This document shows, piece after piece, positions 34,997 through 47,700 of a DNA stretch of 64,000 bases. Within the stretch, counting starts at the first letter, position 1; every line of letters starts with the position of its first letter. Source of the DNA: Echinococcus granulosus (Eukaryota > Platyhelminthes > Cestoda > Cyclophyllidea > Taeniidae). The position numbers and the translations under genes are program-made. The notes below the pieces were generated by a model. The model did not search any database. It was not told the origin of the DNA and was given only the letters and a program-made list of their open reading frames with translations. Where the stretch lies: positions 1,704,153 through 1,768,152 of the forward strand of contig NW_020170381.1 in the NCBI RefSeq assembly GCF_000524195.1, in the 5' to 3' direction.

Positions 34997-37900
34997 GTAT
35001 GTTCTAAAAATGTTCTAGGGTAGAAGGGTCTTTAATATAATACAGTTTCAAATACGCTTTTTGCTTTATAAAGTCAAAATTAAGTAGAAAACTACTTTTT
35101 TTCACCCAATGCTTTGAGAAGTGGTTGAGATGCTTTCACTTGAACTCAAAAGCTGCAAACAACATTGGTGATGCCATATGAACTAGCCTGTTAAATAGAT
35201 TACAAATTGTGAAATTCACTGGCAATGTCCATACTTTCTGCTGTCTTTATAAGTTAAACCTGCACTCGTAGTCAAATTTTTCCCTGTCAAAAGTTGGCAA
35301 GACACATGGCACCCTGATAATAAGGCTGCTACAAATGACAGTGGGACTTTAATCGGACAGCTTGATGTAAGTAGTGGCTAAGCATTACCTGCCTCTTTTT
35401 CCTGACCAACAAATAAAAGTTTGAAGTGTACTCTCCTTTGACTAAGTTGTGCTAATATTTTTATGTTTTCTCGAATCTATAATTTATGAACACATGGTTG
35501 ATTGCTTTCATTCATGATAAATGGGAAGTGGACCTGTACACATGTCTATAGGTAATGCCTAACAGTATTATTTTACGCTCGCTCCTCTGTCATTTTGACC
35601 CACCACTCAAAAGGACTGTCGAACTCTTGTCCTCATAGTACTAACTTCAAATGTGGATGTTTACTTCCTTCAATTTTGTCACCCACTCCTCCACTGCGAA
35701 GAGCCACTTAATCACCTATGCAGATGGGTTTCGTTTCCCTGAAAGGTTGCTATAGTGAGGAATGGTAAGGCTAGTTAATTATTGATAGATATTTTTACGC
35801 AACGATACGATTAACGGTACCATCGGCACTTCCACTTATAATTTTCTGCCCCTAGGATACATTTTACCCACAATCAACTAATCCCACCCACAACTGCTAG
35901 CCTCACAAGTTATATGCAAGGTTTTTGCACTTAACTTCAATAATGTAGTAACACAGTAGGGTATTCTGCTCAGATAGTGACTAATGACTGTAATGGTTAC
36001 AAATCAAAGACAATTTCGGACCATAACCTGGTGTCATTGAGGGATTCGAGCCACGTATTATTTGTGAAATCTATCTTGGTACTAGAAAAGGAGAATTTAA
36101 TGAGGTCCATAGCCTTGTTTAAATCCACTTTTGTTGCACTAAGTGAATAAACTTCTATCAACTGATTATTTCAATAGATTGCGCCTTTTATGCTGCATGA
36201 CTAGCAAAAGTTGTAGAGAACTTTAACAAAGCTCACAATTACTAAACTAGAAGTCGTAAGTCCTATTCATTGTTAAAATCATTTTATTTGATGAAGGGAC
36301 TTAGAGATAGAATGACCACAAAAATGACCCAAAAAACAAAGCCGTGCATAGGGATTCATTTGTAACAGTAATGTGCTCATAATAAAAATACCAACGGTCT
36401 GGAATGCATAGGTGGAGGTAGTCACATAGAGATGGCGTTGCCTCAGTGGGGCAATTTGATGATGTGCAATATGGGGGCTGCAGTTGCCATTCATCTGAGC
36501 AAATGTTCCCTGTATGCTGGTCTTGAGGAGGCATGACAGTCAGTGCGCTCATCACACCAGTTGATTAGGTGGATTTTGACAAGCTTCCTGGATAAATAGG
36601 GCAGTAAAGTTCGTGTCGGATTCATTTGTTCCTCCCTAAATCATTGTCATAAAAGATATGTGTAAAAATGATCTCAGCTATAGTGACACAATCGGAATGT
36701 TAAATTCACGCTCCCGTACATGTCCAAACAAATGTGGATTATCATAGCAACTGCCGTTTCTACTACTTATTGAATCTCCCAGATGTCGTTTGCTCATAAC
36801 AGGAAAGGTGATATTGCAGATATGGTAACAACGGCAAACTGATGCTAAGTTGTCTTAATCTGATGCAGAGAGGGTTTGGAAGAACAAATATATTGAAACA
36901 TTTCCAATTAGATGTGAAATTAAGTGACCAGTGATGATGTTTCAGATTGAGACGCCCCTCGTTACATCTACCGAATTTGTGCAAGTAGTGTACAAGACAT
37001 AGTTTATCGAAATCTATCACCATGCGTTTGATTAACTGCAAGCGGGACAATGGCTGCTGTTTTAGGTGCATCACTACGACTCTCTTTGGACATGCGTACC
37101 GGAGCACCGAGACCACCTGCTTCAATCCCTCCGCCACATAATGCAACAGCGAAACTATACAGTCCCTCCTGGGGTAGAGAATCTCCTTCAGGTGGGCTTT
37201 CATCTTTAAACCGCTGTGAATCTGTCCAGCCACATAAGTCTAAAATACGATTCTGTGAAATTAGTCAAACTTATTCTTGTAAGTGTCGGCAAAGTTGGAG
37301 TTTAATGTGATTTTACGGTTAAGATTGCACCTCCACATTGGTGAACTAATGGGTCTTTTGAATATTACTGGCAAATAAGTAGCATAAGCTGGCAAAATAG
37401 GAAATAAGCGCTTTTATCAAGTTCCCTGTAGGTTGTGGTAAAACCTAAGTGCTTACTCTTTCTAGAGTTTTAGGTGAATCCCATCATAAAGGATTTTCAA
37501 GTGACTCCGTTCAATATGTCTGTACTGCACGGGGAAAACCAATGCGATGCATTAGAAACCTTTGCATAAGTTTTGGGCATTGAAGTTTATATGCAACCAC
37601 CGTCAATCCAGATATTCTCTTAAATTTGTCAAAAATTTATCCGAACACCATTCTATCCCTAACATAAAATATGAGCCCTGACGATTCATCATATTATTGC
37701 ATCGAATGCTGCAGTAAAAAAGGCTTTTCGAAATAGCAGCCAGAACAAGTAAAGGCGAAGGATAACAGTTGTGAGTGATTTGGATAGAACAATAAAAGCG
37801 CGTGTGATTGCTCAACGCGCAATTGCACTCAATTAAGTGGATAATGGTTCTTTTAAACAAAATAAGGGTGCAATTCACGTCTTTTTTGGGGCCACAATAC

Positions 37901-38392
37901 ATCAACTTGGCATGATGGAACGTATAATGCGAACTTTTAGGAAAGATGGGGTGACAAACAGTGTATCCCGAAGAGTGCGCTGCAGATTGGATCTACACCC
38001 TACAAGCAGAGCGTAGTTTTCCGCGATTTAACCTACTACTGAGTTAAATGCCAGACCACTGAACATCTAACCTATGGGTATATGTTACAGTTATTCCAAC
38101 TTATTTGCGAATAGATTGACCCTATACAAATATTGGCACACATAAAAACACTCCTAAAGCAGGTGAGCTTCAAAAATTTTTTTAGGCTAACATTTATTTA
38201 GTACACGAATGCCTTGCTTAAAAGTTTTTAGGCTGGATACCTTTTGTTTTGCTTGCGAGAGTTTGTTTAGTTTTAATGTATCAGTGCGACTCTTAGGGCA
38301 CCACGCGTACGTACTAGCAATTCTGCGTTGGAATTTTTTGATATGGGTGGTGAGATCGTTTGTTTCTTGACGCTCATGCATTGTTTTTGCAG
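34997..38392. other. No confident gene; possible exon at 37032-37310
   Basis: Mostly AT-rich with short frames. On + an 86-codon frame from ATG 37050 is Ser/Pro/Arg-rich and could be a transcription-factor exon. The overlapping minus frame at 36763-37233 (156 codons) matches nothing I recognise. Neither has a convincing splice pattern. Confidence 0.35.
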
Positions 38393-40043
38393 TTCGATTT
38401 TTGGATATAGTGAAACCGTTTTGTGCTATCCTACCTGAGATCGCTCGACCAGAGCGCAAAATTCAGTTCAGAGAACGTGTGCTATGGACAGGAATAACCC
38501 TAATGATATTCCTGTTCTGTTGTCAAATTCCTCTTTTTGGAATAATGTCATCCGAATCAGCTGATCCTCTTTACTGGCTTCGAGTTATATCCGCTTCAAA
38601 TAAGGGAACTCTCATGGAACTTGGCATTTCTCCTATTATTACATCTGGTCTTATAATGCAAGTTTTGGCTGGAATCCAGGCTCTTCAGGTTGGTGATGCT
38701 CCGAAAGATAGAGCACTTTTCAACGGAGCCCAAAAATGTATGATTTTGATGTACTTACTGACGTATTTAGTGTTTGGTATGGTTATCACTGTCGGTCAAG
38801 CGTCTGTGTATGTGATGTCCGGGATCTATGGTCCTCCTAGCGAGTTGGGCGCTGGTATCTGTCTTTTGATAATCTTGCAAGTGCGTCCATGCTATAATAA
38901 CCATCATTTTAGTTAACTTTTGCGGGTCTTCTCGTCCTAATGTTGGACGAATTGCTCCAAAAGGGTTATGGTCTTGGCTCGGGCATTTCACTCTTTATCG
39001 CTACCAATATATGTGAGACCATCATTTGGAAGGCTTTCAGTCCTATCACTATAAATACCGGAAGAGGTTCGTTTCCATATGCTGATGTTCATCGGGATCT
39101 TAGGAACTGAATTTGAGGGTGCCGTCATTGCTCTCTTCCAATTGCTAGCAACTAGAACCGACAAAGTTCGAGCTTTGAGAGAAGCCTTCTACCGTCAAAA
39201 TCTACCCAATTTGATGAATCTCATGGCTACTGTTTTGGTATTTGCTGTAGTTATCTACTTCCAAGTAAAAAATTCAAGTGATTTTTACATTTTCTAGAGT
39301 TTTCGCGTTGAAATAGCCGTAAAGTCCATTCGTTATCGTGGTCAAACTACATCCTATCCTATTAAGCTATTCTACACAAGCAATGCACCTATTATGCTAC
39401 AAAGTGCTCTTGTGTCCAACCTCTACGTTATCTCTCAGGTATGTGCAGAACCTATTAGAAGTGATGGATCCACCCGCAGATGTTATCTAGCAAATTCCGT
39501 GGGAATTTTTTGGTAAACCTTCTCGGTATTTGGTCCGATGGTGAAGGCGGCACGCGCTCGGCTCCCATTGGTGGTTTATGTTACTACATGACTCCACCGG
39601 ATTCTTTTTCGCAAATGCTTATGGATCCTATCCACGGCATTATTTATATCGCATTCATGCTTGGAAGTTGTGCCTTCTTCAGCAAGATCTGGATCGATGT
39701 GTCCAACTCCAGTGCCAAAGATGTTGCCAAACAATTGAAGGAACAGCAGACTGTCATTCCTGGCCACCGCGAGGAATCCATGGTCCACGAACTTAATCGA
39801 CACATCCCCACCGCCGCTGCTCTTGGTGGCCTTTGGATTGGAGCTCTTTCTGTCTGCGCCGATTTCCTTGGTGAGTTATTTGCCTAAGTTTTTGTTCATA
39901 GTGAGATTGTGTTTTTCATTTTAGGTGCGATTGGTAGTGGAACTGGTATTTTGATGGCGGTGACTACTATTTATCAATATTACGAAGTCTTTGTTCGGGA
40001 ACAAAATGAAATGGGTGGATCAATGAGCACATTGCTGTTTTAA
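38393..40043 (+). CDS. SEC61A: Protein transport protein Sec61 subunit alpha (first few codons missing)
   Basis: Six exons join in frame: 38393-38880, 38913-39066, 39104-39264, 39298-39438, 39480-39870 and 39925-40043. They encode about 484 residues, nearly the full family length (476). Sec61 alpha is the ten-helix pore of the ER translocon. The sequence follows the family end to end: [41 protein letters not shown] (plug and gate region), [44 protein letters not shown] (cytosolic loop), [50 protein letters not shown] and MSTLLF. The introns are 32, 37, 33, 41 and 54 bp. The first exon begins inside a codon, so a tiny exon carrying the Met and one or two codons lies upstream and was not identified. 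Confidence 0.97.
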
Positions 40044-42149
40044 GATTTTCACTGCAAGAAAATGTACAAGAATACCTCATTTGGTGCTCATGTGAGTTTT
40101 TGTAAATCTGTTCCCCAAGCATGGCCTCCAAACACAAAATTTTGGTGGAATTATAGTTTGCAATTGATTAAGTAGGGTTGGTGTATTGTGCATATTTTTT
40201 ACCATGATACAGTCGTCCTATTTCTATGACCGGTCGACTGCCACTTCAAAACTTGTCTTACCTTCCGTCTCTACCACCTGTATCTCCTCACTTGTCGCCA
40301 ATTTTCCTCCCTGCATGCTCTCCACCCTTCATCTCTATGAGGCTTCCTTATTATCTTCGTTTCATTGTGTACACATTGTCATAATCTAGTCTGATTAGGC
40401 CTTATTTTCTGTATACCTACGAAGGGTTATCAACAATGTAATGGTGATAACATGGCCAGATTTTTCTTCAAAATCAAGGACGAAGGCGGGTGTGGGGAGA
40501 TAGTTTGGCGATCTGTGACTTCAGCTTTCTCAGAAGAGTGAGTTTGGCCTATGTGCCTTGCGTGGTGAGTTCTGCAGTCTGGTGGCGTGCTCCAGTACAG
40601 TCTGTTGAGTTAGAATTTAGACTCCATTGTAGAGAGAGGTTGGGAGGTCGCATGGCGCTTTGCTTATTGCATTTGACTGGTACTCTAGCTATGCCACGTG
40701 AAACGTGAGTCGCGGGGGTTGTTGGTGTCAACCGCGCTTCCACAATTCGACTCGGGCGACTTAAGGTAGGCAAAAAATTCTTGGTGCTTTTGTGAGATCA
40801 TCTGACTCGTGCGTTTCGTTAGTCTGTTGGGGGCACCATAATGCCGGCTCGGATCAATCAGATGATATGCGAGCATGTGAGTACCCGGTCAGTGCATCAA
40901 GGTCAGAGAACCAAACGCCCTGCAGGAAACTTGCCATTGTACTTCATACATTATGCTGGAGGTCTTACGCTCAAACAGGAGTACTAGCTCTGCTAATTTA
41001 TTATGTGAAGAAGATGGGTGGTACACGGTGCGTGTGATCAAAGCCAGTGACTATCTCACCTAAGTTCCAGTAACATTATTTTCTAAAGTGTAGTAAGTCA
41101 CTGAGTTACGAGTTCTTCCACTATGTTAGAAGCACTTATAGTCCCTTTTATCCAGATTTCATGCAGAGATATAAATCACAAGAAAAACGTTACAATAAGA
41201 AAAATTTGGCAAAACGGTTGATAAAATGGTAGTATCAATTTACTTTTTCTAACTTCGATATACAGTGAGCAAGAATTTCAAATATTAGCATTGAATTTTT
41301 CTAAAAACGTAACCCTCCTGAAGGACGGACTACTGCCGTCAGTACCACAGGTAAAGGTGCATCGCAGGCGATTATTTTATGTCCAAGGGTTTTATGTGTT
41401 AATCTAGTGACTGCATTATTCAATGTTGATAGGAGTGATCGCAAAATTTACCATTGTAATACAATGATTTTAGTAAGAAACTGACACCTTTAATCTTGTT
41501 ATAACGACGGCAGTGTCTCGATGGAATAGGGATAATGTTTGAAGTCGAAATCGGTAGAAACATTGTACGACGCGAAAACTCTTTGGTATGTTCTGGTGTT
41601 CATTACTTTTTGGTATGTAGGTTACTGGGACCATGATCCTTAAAGTCGCATGGGAGGCGACTTTATTGCATTCAGGCGTCACAGGTTAGCAGGGTTTGGA
41701 TTAGAATTGTTAACACACTTAGTTTGCAGTATTTAATGAGTATTGCAGAGTATCTAATTGGCAATCCTAGTTTTTCATAATGTATTTGGGGTTTTGAGCA
41801 GTTGTTTTCTCTTGTTTAGTTAATTTTTTGTGGTTGCTCTCCTTTTATACCACATAGAAAGTGTCATTCATAAATTTTTGACGTAAATTGTGCAAATCCT
41901 TACTGTAATGTGAATAAATTTGTATGCGAGACTAAATCTATTAGTTCAGCCTAATCGCTTCTTACTGTCGAAGTCAGATAATGACTTCAAATATACCTTT
42001 TTAACACCCCGGTAGTGGACTTCGTCCCCACGCAAAATATGCGAAAATACATTTTCTTAGTTAAGCAAGTCGTTTGATTTAATTGATTTCGACCTTTGTC
42101 CTGCGTTGCGTATCTCAAGGTTGTTCATCGCGGTGCTTGCTTCATAGGG
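40044..42149. other. 3' flank of SEC61A and intergenic DNA
   Basis: No supported gene. The block at about 40480-41040 is more GC-rich than its surroundings and may be a degenerate repeat, but no second copy was recognised in the window. Confidence 0.4.
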
Positions 42150-44795
42150 ATGGATGCCAGTCTACTCGGCAAGAGTGCCCTGGTTACAGGTAGTGTTTAG
42201 TCATTCTGCCTATGCGCAAAAATCATATGACTAGTTAGTCACTCCCGACTGTAATATTGCAGGAGAACCTTGTGTTTACTTGCTAGAATATACCAATGTT
42301 TCATTTTCCTTTTCGTAATAGTTGGTTGTGCGTTTGCTCCCCTAATCCCATTTGGCTGTTTACCTGTTTGATTTAAAAGTCCTATCTCCTTATATGTTAG
42401 TCTATCAGAAAATTTGTCTTAAATTATTATCGTTTAATCCACCACTCCCTGTCCTCATATGAAAATGTTCGAATGATTGGCGTTTTCTTAATAGGTGCAA
42501 GTTCGGGTATCGGACGCGCTACGGCTGTTCTATTTGCAAAACTAGGTGCCGGTGTGTCCCTGGTGGGTCGCAATGAGGTCAATCTTGAGAAGACTCGCCA
42601 AATATGTCAAGATGCTTCTCCAAATCCTGAAGCCTATTTTCACGTAGTCAGGGCAGACCTCGCTGAGCTGGATCAGGTTTCAGGCGCCTTTAATGAAACT
42701 ATAAAGCACTTTGGCAAATTGGACATCCTGGTAAACAATGCTGGTTTCCAACTGAGAGACAGTGTTGAGAACTTTGACCCAGTCGCCTACGAGCGCCTTA
42801 TGAATGTGAATGTGCGCTCTGTGATAACACTTTCACACCTAGCAGTGCCAAAATTAGAAGAATCAAAGGGATGCATTGTTAACGTTTCTAGCGTATCTGG
42901 TAACAACTCGGTAAGAAATGTAGCGACTTTTAGTAACATTCTAACATACACTTCCGTATGTGTGCATTCTCTGTCCGAAATTTTATGCATTGGTAAAACG
43001 ATAGTTTAGAGTTGAAAACGGCTGCGATGGGTTCAGTGATTTCGGTAAATTAAGATTAAAATGGCGGCCTGTAATGAAGGGACGTCACGTCTTTGTGATA
43101 TTCGTTAGAATTTATTTAATCTATTACCGTCATTGTTTTTCATTCGACAGTCGTTCACGGTACTCCATTTTAATGAATTCATCGCCATTGCCTACTCATA
43201 GCCTGTAAATTGTAATGAGTTTATGTGATATGCGCGAAAACCATTATGATTGTGAAATAGCTGTTGATTGGTAAAAGAAACCTGGTAACTACATGAGGAC
43301 CTCACTTAAGGGTTGATGCGCCATGTGTTATTCGAAGAATGCACGATAACGACTGGGTCTCACACCCATGCATTTAAATTGGACAGCTTTCCATGCTTTC
43401 CGGTTTAATTGTGCGGACCTAGAAATTCTTTATGTACTGACATTTGCTTAAGAGATTCAGACAACTTTGTAACTAGTGATAATTACTTAAGACATTGAGG
43501 GACTCGAAAATATCTGCGATGTTGGCGGCCTTTGTGCTGCTATTGTTCGCCTTCTTGTGCTTTAGTTTCCTGGAATTCTCTCCTACTCCATCAGCAAGGC
43601 GGCCATAGAGCAATTCACCAGGAACGCCGCTGTGGGTAAGTGGTACCTGACGCTCACCTGAAATCTCCTTATCTCAATCACTCCCACCTAATATGCATAA
43701 TTTCGTATTTTAGAACTCGGTAAAAAGGGTATCCGCGTCAATTGTGTCGCGTAAGTACTTGTGCCTGTAATTTCCATTTCGAGGACCAATTAAAGTAGTT
43801 GTAAACGAGCCGCCGCAGCTTGGATACAATACGTCCAAGTGACAGGTGTTTAAAATGTTTCCATCCCTCACCAGTTGATTGCATTGACCACTGCTCATGT
43901 CACCGACAGTCCATTTACTCAGCATCAATTTCCTCATTATGATGCGAAAGGTTCGTGCATGATATTGATACCACTAATGGCTAAAATGATATTCCAAGGC
44001 TTACCAGCCTTATGCTTATTGTGCACCTTGATCGAGTGTGTACGGCGTTTTTATTAAGCCTAAACAAAGGCATATTTAAGTTACACAACGCACTGTCTCT
44101 GTGTCCCTCAGCATACTCTACCCACCTTTAATATCAAATTGCATACTTGCTTTTAAATACTCATGATTATTTCCGTAACCTTTGCAATAGTCTTCTGTTC
44201 CATATAGGAAGGCATTTGAGGGGTCTTTAAAGTGTGTCATTCTGGTCCACCCAATGGTGGACGGGTATTGTACTGTGGCATCGTCACCTCTTAAAGCGTT
44301 GTCACTTGTGTCCGGAAGCCGTCTTTTTATTGACGGGCAAATGAGCTTGAGGCGTTAAGAGCATAGAGATCATTAACAGGACTCCATGTCACCAACGTGA
44401 TAGCTGAATCGCAATAAATCGTAAAAGCATCCTAGTCAAATACATCACCAAAACGAACATTGCTTGACAGTACACCATTGTAAAAGTGGTATAATAACCA
44501 GTAGAATGTTCCTTGTAGCGTTACTGGCCTTGAATGTGTTGCGTGATGTTGCGTTTTTGTGCTGTGCAGACCAGGTGTGGTGGTGACGGAGCTACACCGT
44601 ACTGCAGGTTTCTCGGACTCGGAGTACGCAAGCTTCCTGATGCGCGCGCGATCCAACAACCTGATGGGGGCGACTGGCGAGGCGGATGATGTAGCTCGCG
44701 CCATTGCCTTTCTCGCTGCGCCCGCTACTGGCGCTTTCATTACCGGTGAGACGATCTTTGTCGACGGAGGATGGTCAAAAGTGTGCCCTCGCTAG
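42150..44795 (+). CDS. Classical short-chain dehydrogenase/reductase
   Basis: Five exons join in frame: 42150-42189, 42495-42910, 43566-43635, 43714-43750 (only 37 bp) and 44570-44795, giving 262 residues, the usual size for a classical SDR. Visible landmarks are the nucleotide-binding TGASSGIG (13-20), NNAG (94-97), catalytic Ser in VNVSSVSG (about 146), YSISK with Tyr159 and Lys163, and the C-terminal APGVVVTELHR and FVDGGW. The protein should therefore be a soluble NAD(P)(H)-dependent oxidoreductase with all catalytic residues. It resembles FabG-like 3-oxoacyl-reductases and the animal DHRS group, but the substrate cannot be told. An acceptor-like CTTCATAG ends 2 nt before the ATG. Confidence 0.88.
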
Positions 44796-47700
44796 ATCTC
44801 CTTTTCCTTTCTTCTGCCTTTGCATTCCCTGCTTTCTCCGAGTGTGACGCCAACGAATTGTACACGATTATCCGATCGGATGGTGTCTATATACTCATCC
44901 CATTGATTTAATTAGTTGTAGACTTTAATAGTGCACTGCCTTTCTTCCCCGAGGTAGTTTACTTGTAGGGACAGTAAATTGTGGCCATGGAATCGATGCT
45001 TTTTGGAGGAGGAATTGAGAGGCTTTCGCTGTTTCATGCTAGGGTCATATCGCAAAGTCGCAAGTCAACAGGTGAAGAGTGTAGGGGCCTGCTAAGTCAT
45101 TGTTTTATTGAGTCGTAACGCGTGATAGAGTGTAGTAGTGCCATTAGCAAAGTATAGCTTGCCGAGAAATTGCCGTTCATTTGTGCAGCCATAACTTGAT
45201 GTTGTGTGTACGCCCATCTCGGTTCCTGCTAAGATTTACGTGTTTTGTGACGTGTTTTAATCCCTAGCGCTTTTTGGTATGCAATGTGTGTTGATATTAG
45301 TGTTCCCGCATTTACTCCATGAGGATACGCTATAGTTCACAGCTTTTTCATCGACGTGGGACCCAGTGGTGGAGGTATCTGATTAACTAGCCATATTCTG
45401 TGTACGCTTCTGCTATCCTCTCGAAATTTCTGTTTTACAGATAGAACACTTCAGATAATGTTTCTACTTAACAAGTACAAGGATGCGTTTTAATGACACT
45501 GAATTTTCTAGAGCATCCAGCGGTGTTATGGTCCTTGAAGCGTATCCAAGTGATTGAAATAAATATGCTTTTTATTAATTAGTAACATGACGTCATCAGC
45601 TATTGTGGGTCTCCGTTATGAATACAAAAACGAAATTGTTTTGTAGTTCTACTTATTTGCTTATCAGGCTTAGATGTTTTTCTGGGGCTTTCAAAAGCGA
45701 TTTCTCGAGTTTCTGGGTATTCATTTAGCATTTGACATCAATTGAAACCTTACTTCCAAACGGCTTTCTACTGTTTCCTCTTGCCTTTGCTAACACTGAC
45801 GTTTGTGGTATTCAGTTTCTCTATCCGGTGGACATGTTTTTACTCATATGCTGAGCAACTAAAGCATCTTAGAACTGCCACAAATTTTACTCTTAGTCTC
45901 TGGATTCACGAATCTGTCTGAGCTCCGATGTAAATACCATAACAGAATGCGGTATTACTTTGGATTACTTGTAACAGTTGTGACAGTCTACACTGCATTG
46001 AATTCAACAATTTTATTTGGATTTTTTTATGGTTTGTAAATGACACAAATGAGGATTTAATTGCTGCGATACTTTTAGCAATGACTGTGGCTGAAACGAA
46101 TGGAAACTCCCTGGATTTGTGGGTTACGATAACAGCAAAGTCCATTTGAAAATGAACAAGGCCGCTCCATGTGAAGCAAATTGCTGAGGATAGGAAGGTA
46201 AAAGCGGTTGAAGAAAAGCGTCACATGCTACTTTGTCACTTGCTGCATTCAATTTGTTATTTTGATGAGGTATCATTTCCGATCACTGTTCACTTGAAAT
46301 TTCTCTTCTATTAAATGCAGAAAACCCTAATCTTAATAAATGCTTGGATTATGGGTCTGGATTGTAGATGTTCCATGCAATCGGAAAGAGAGCATGAACG
46401 TTTTTTTTTCGTTGCTGTAGTGACCTGATATTTTGTTTAACGTTTTTTTAACCATGTGGACACTTCAGTCCCCCCAGTTTGTACTTCGCTCTGCGGCATC
46501 GTCTTTGGGCTGCGCTAATAACTTTCCAGCCCTTCTGTGCGTTAGTAATGTATGCATCTTAAACACCTCTCCCCTTTTACGACTTCATGGCTGCAACGAT
46601 TCCCCGTGGATTTTTACGTTTTCATGGCGAATTGGAATTTGTTTCGATCACTGAAAGTAGGCACGCCAGTAATACTATCATTCAGTGTCAGTACATACTG
46701 TAGGTACTGTAACGAAGGCTGTAATTGGAAACGGTCATTTGGAAGTGAAACACCATTGCAATTGGTTGCAAAGTAATGTAATATTGAGCACCCTTGGACC
46801 ACAACCTCCTTAGGTGTTGTGTTAATTAAGTGGTAGGGGATTTGTGATTGAATTACAGTCAGAAGACACATTTACATCTCCCTGACTTCCGAGCCACGAT
46901 TACATATGTTCCAAGGATTATTTGAAAATTAGGAAATTTACAAAACTAAAATGTGGCGCAGCAGCACTGCTCATTGTCGCTGAAAGAGTATTTTGATAGG
47001 TGGTGGGTGGTTCCACATGTTTATTTCAACTTCGCTCGTGTTTCTGAGAACCGTTAGCAGGAGTAGTTAAAAGTGGAGGTACTGACAATTCAGAAGTACA
47101 ATTTGGTAGTTTCATGCATTGTTTCCGAAGTTACACGCAATTTGCGCGGTTACAAACTACTCTCACTGCTAGTGGCGCTTTTTTCTTGTTTTCATTACCA
47201 CTAATTAACCTTGGGGAAATACCGACGAATTCACGAGCATAAAGTGCAGACTTATTGCATGAGACGGTAATGTGCCTGCCTACTGCTGGAATTCAGATCA
47301 CAGGTTGGAACGTACAGATGTCAATGAGATGGCAGTTTGTTCACTTCATTAAAAGTAGAGTAATGGTTTTTGAAAAGAAGAAGCCCAGTAAGGCTGGCAA
47401 AAAGTCGCCTTGAGTGATGTCTTTGAGGGAAGAACAAGGATCTCAACCCGACCCGTGTTTCTTCTCTGAAGCATCTCCAATGCCTACAGGTAGCGGTGAG
47501 CACATTATTATTCATGTGAAGGCAAGATTGCCAGGTTATGAGAAGCTGTTGTTGGCTTTACGGGTTTGTTATCTCTGTGTGTCAGACAATTTTGACGATG
47601 CAATCAAGCTCAGGTGTGCTCTGGTAACTGCTTGTGCTGGTCCAATTGCCGTCTTCCCTTCATCGTACAGCCCACGTCGATGCAAAATTGGTCTTCGCGC

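Noticed and set aside
36763..37233. 156-codon minus frame
   Set aside because: No family resemblance and antisense to a similar-length frame; no acceptable splice sites tie it to other exons.
43860..44060. Extra SDR exon between 43751 and 44569
   Set aside because: The exon pair 43714-43750 and 44570-44795 joins in frame as VA-PGVVVTE without an insert, and the frame at 43875-44057 does not match the family.
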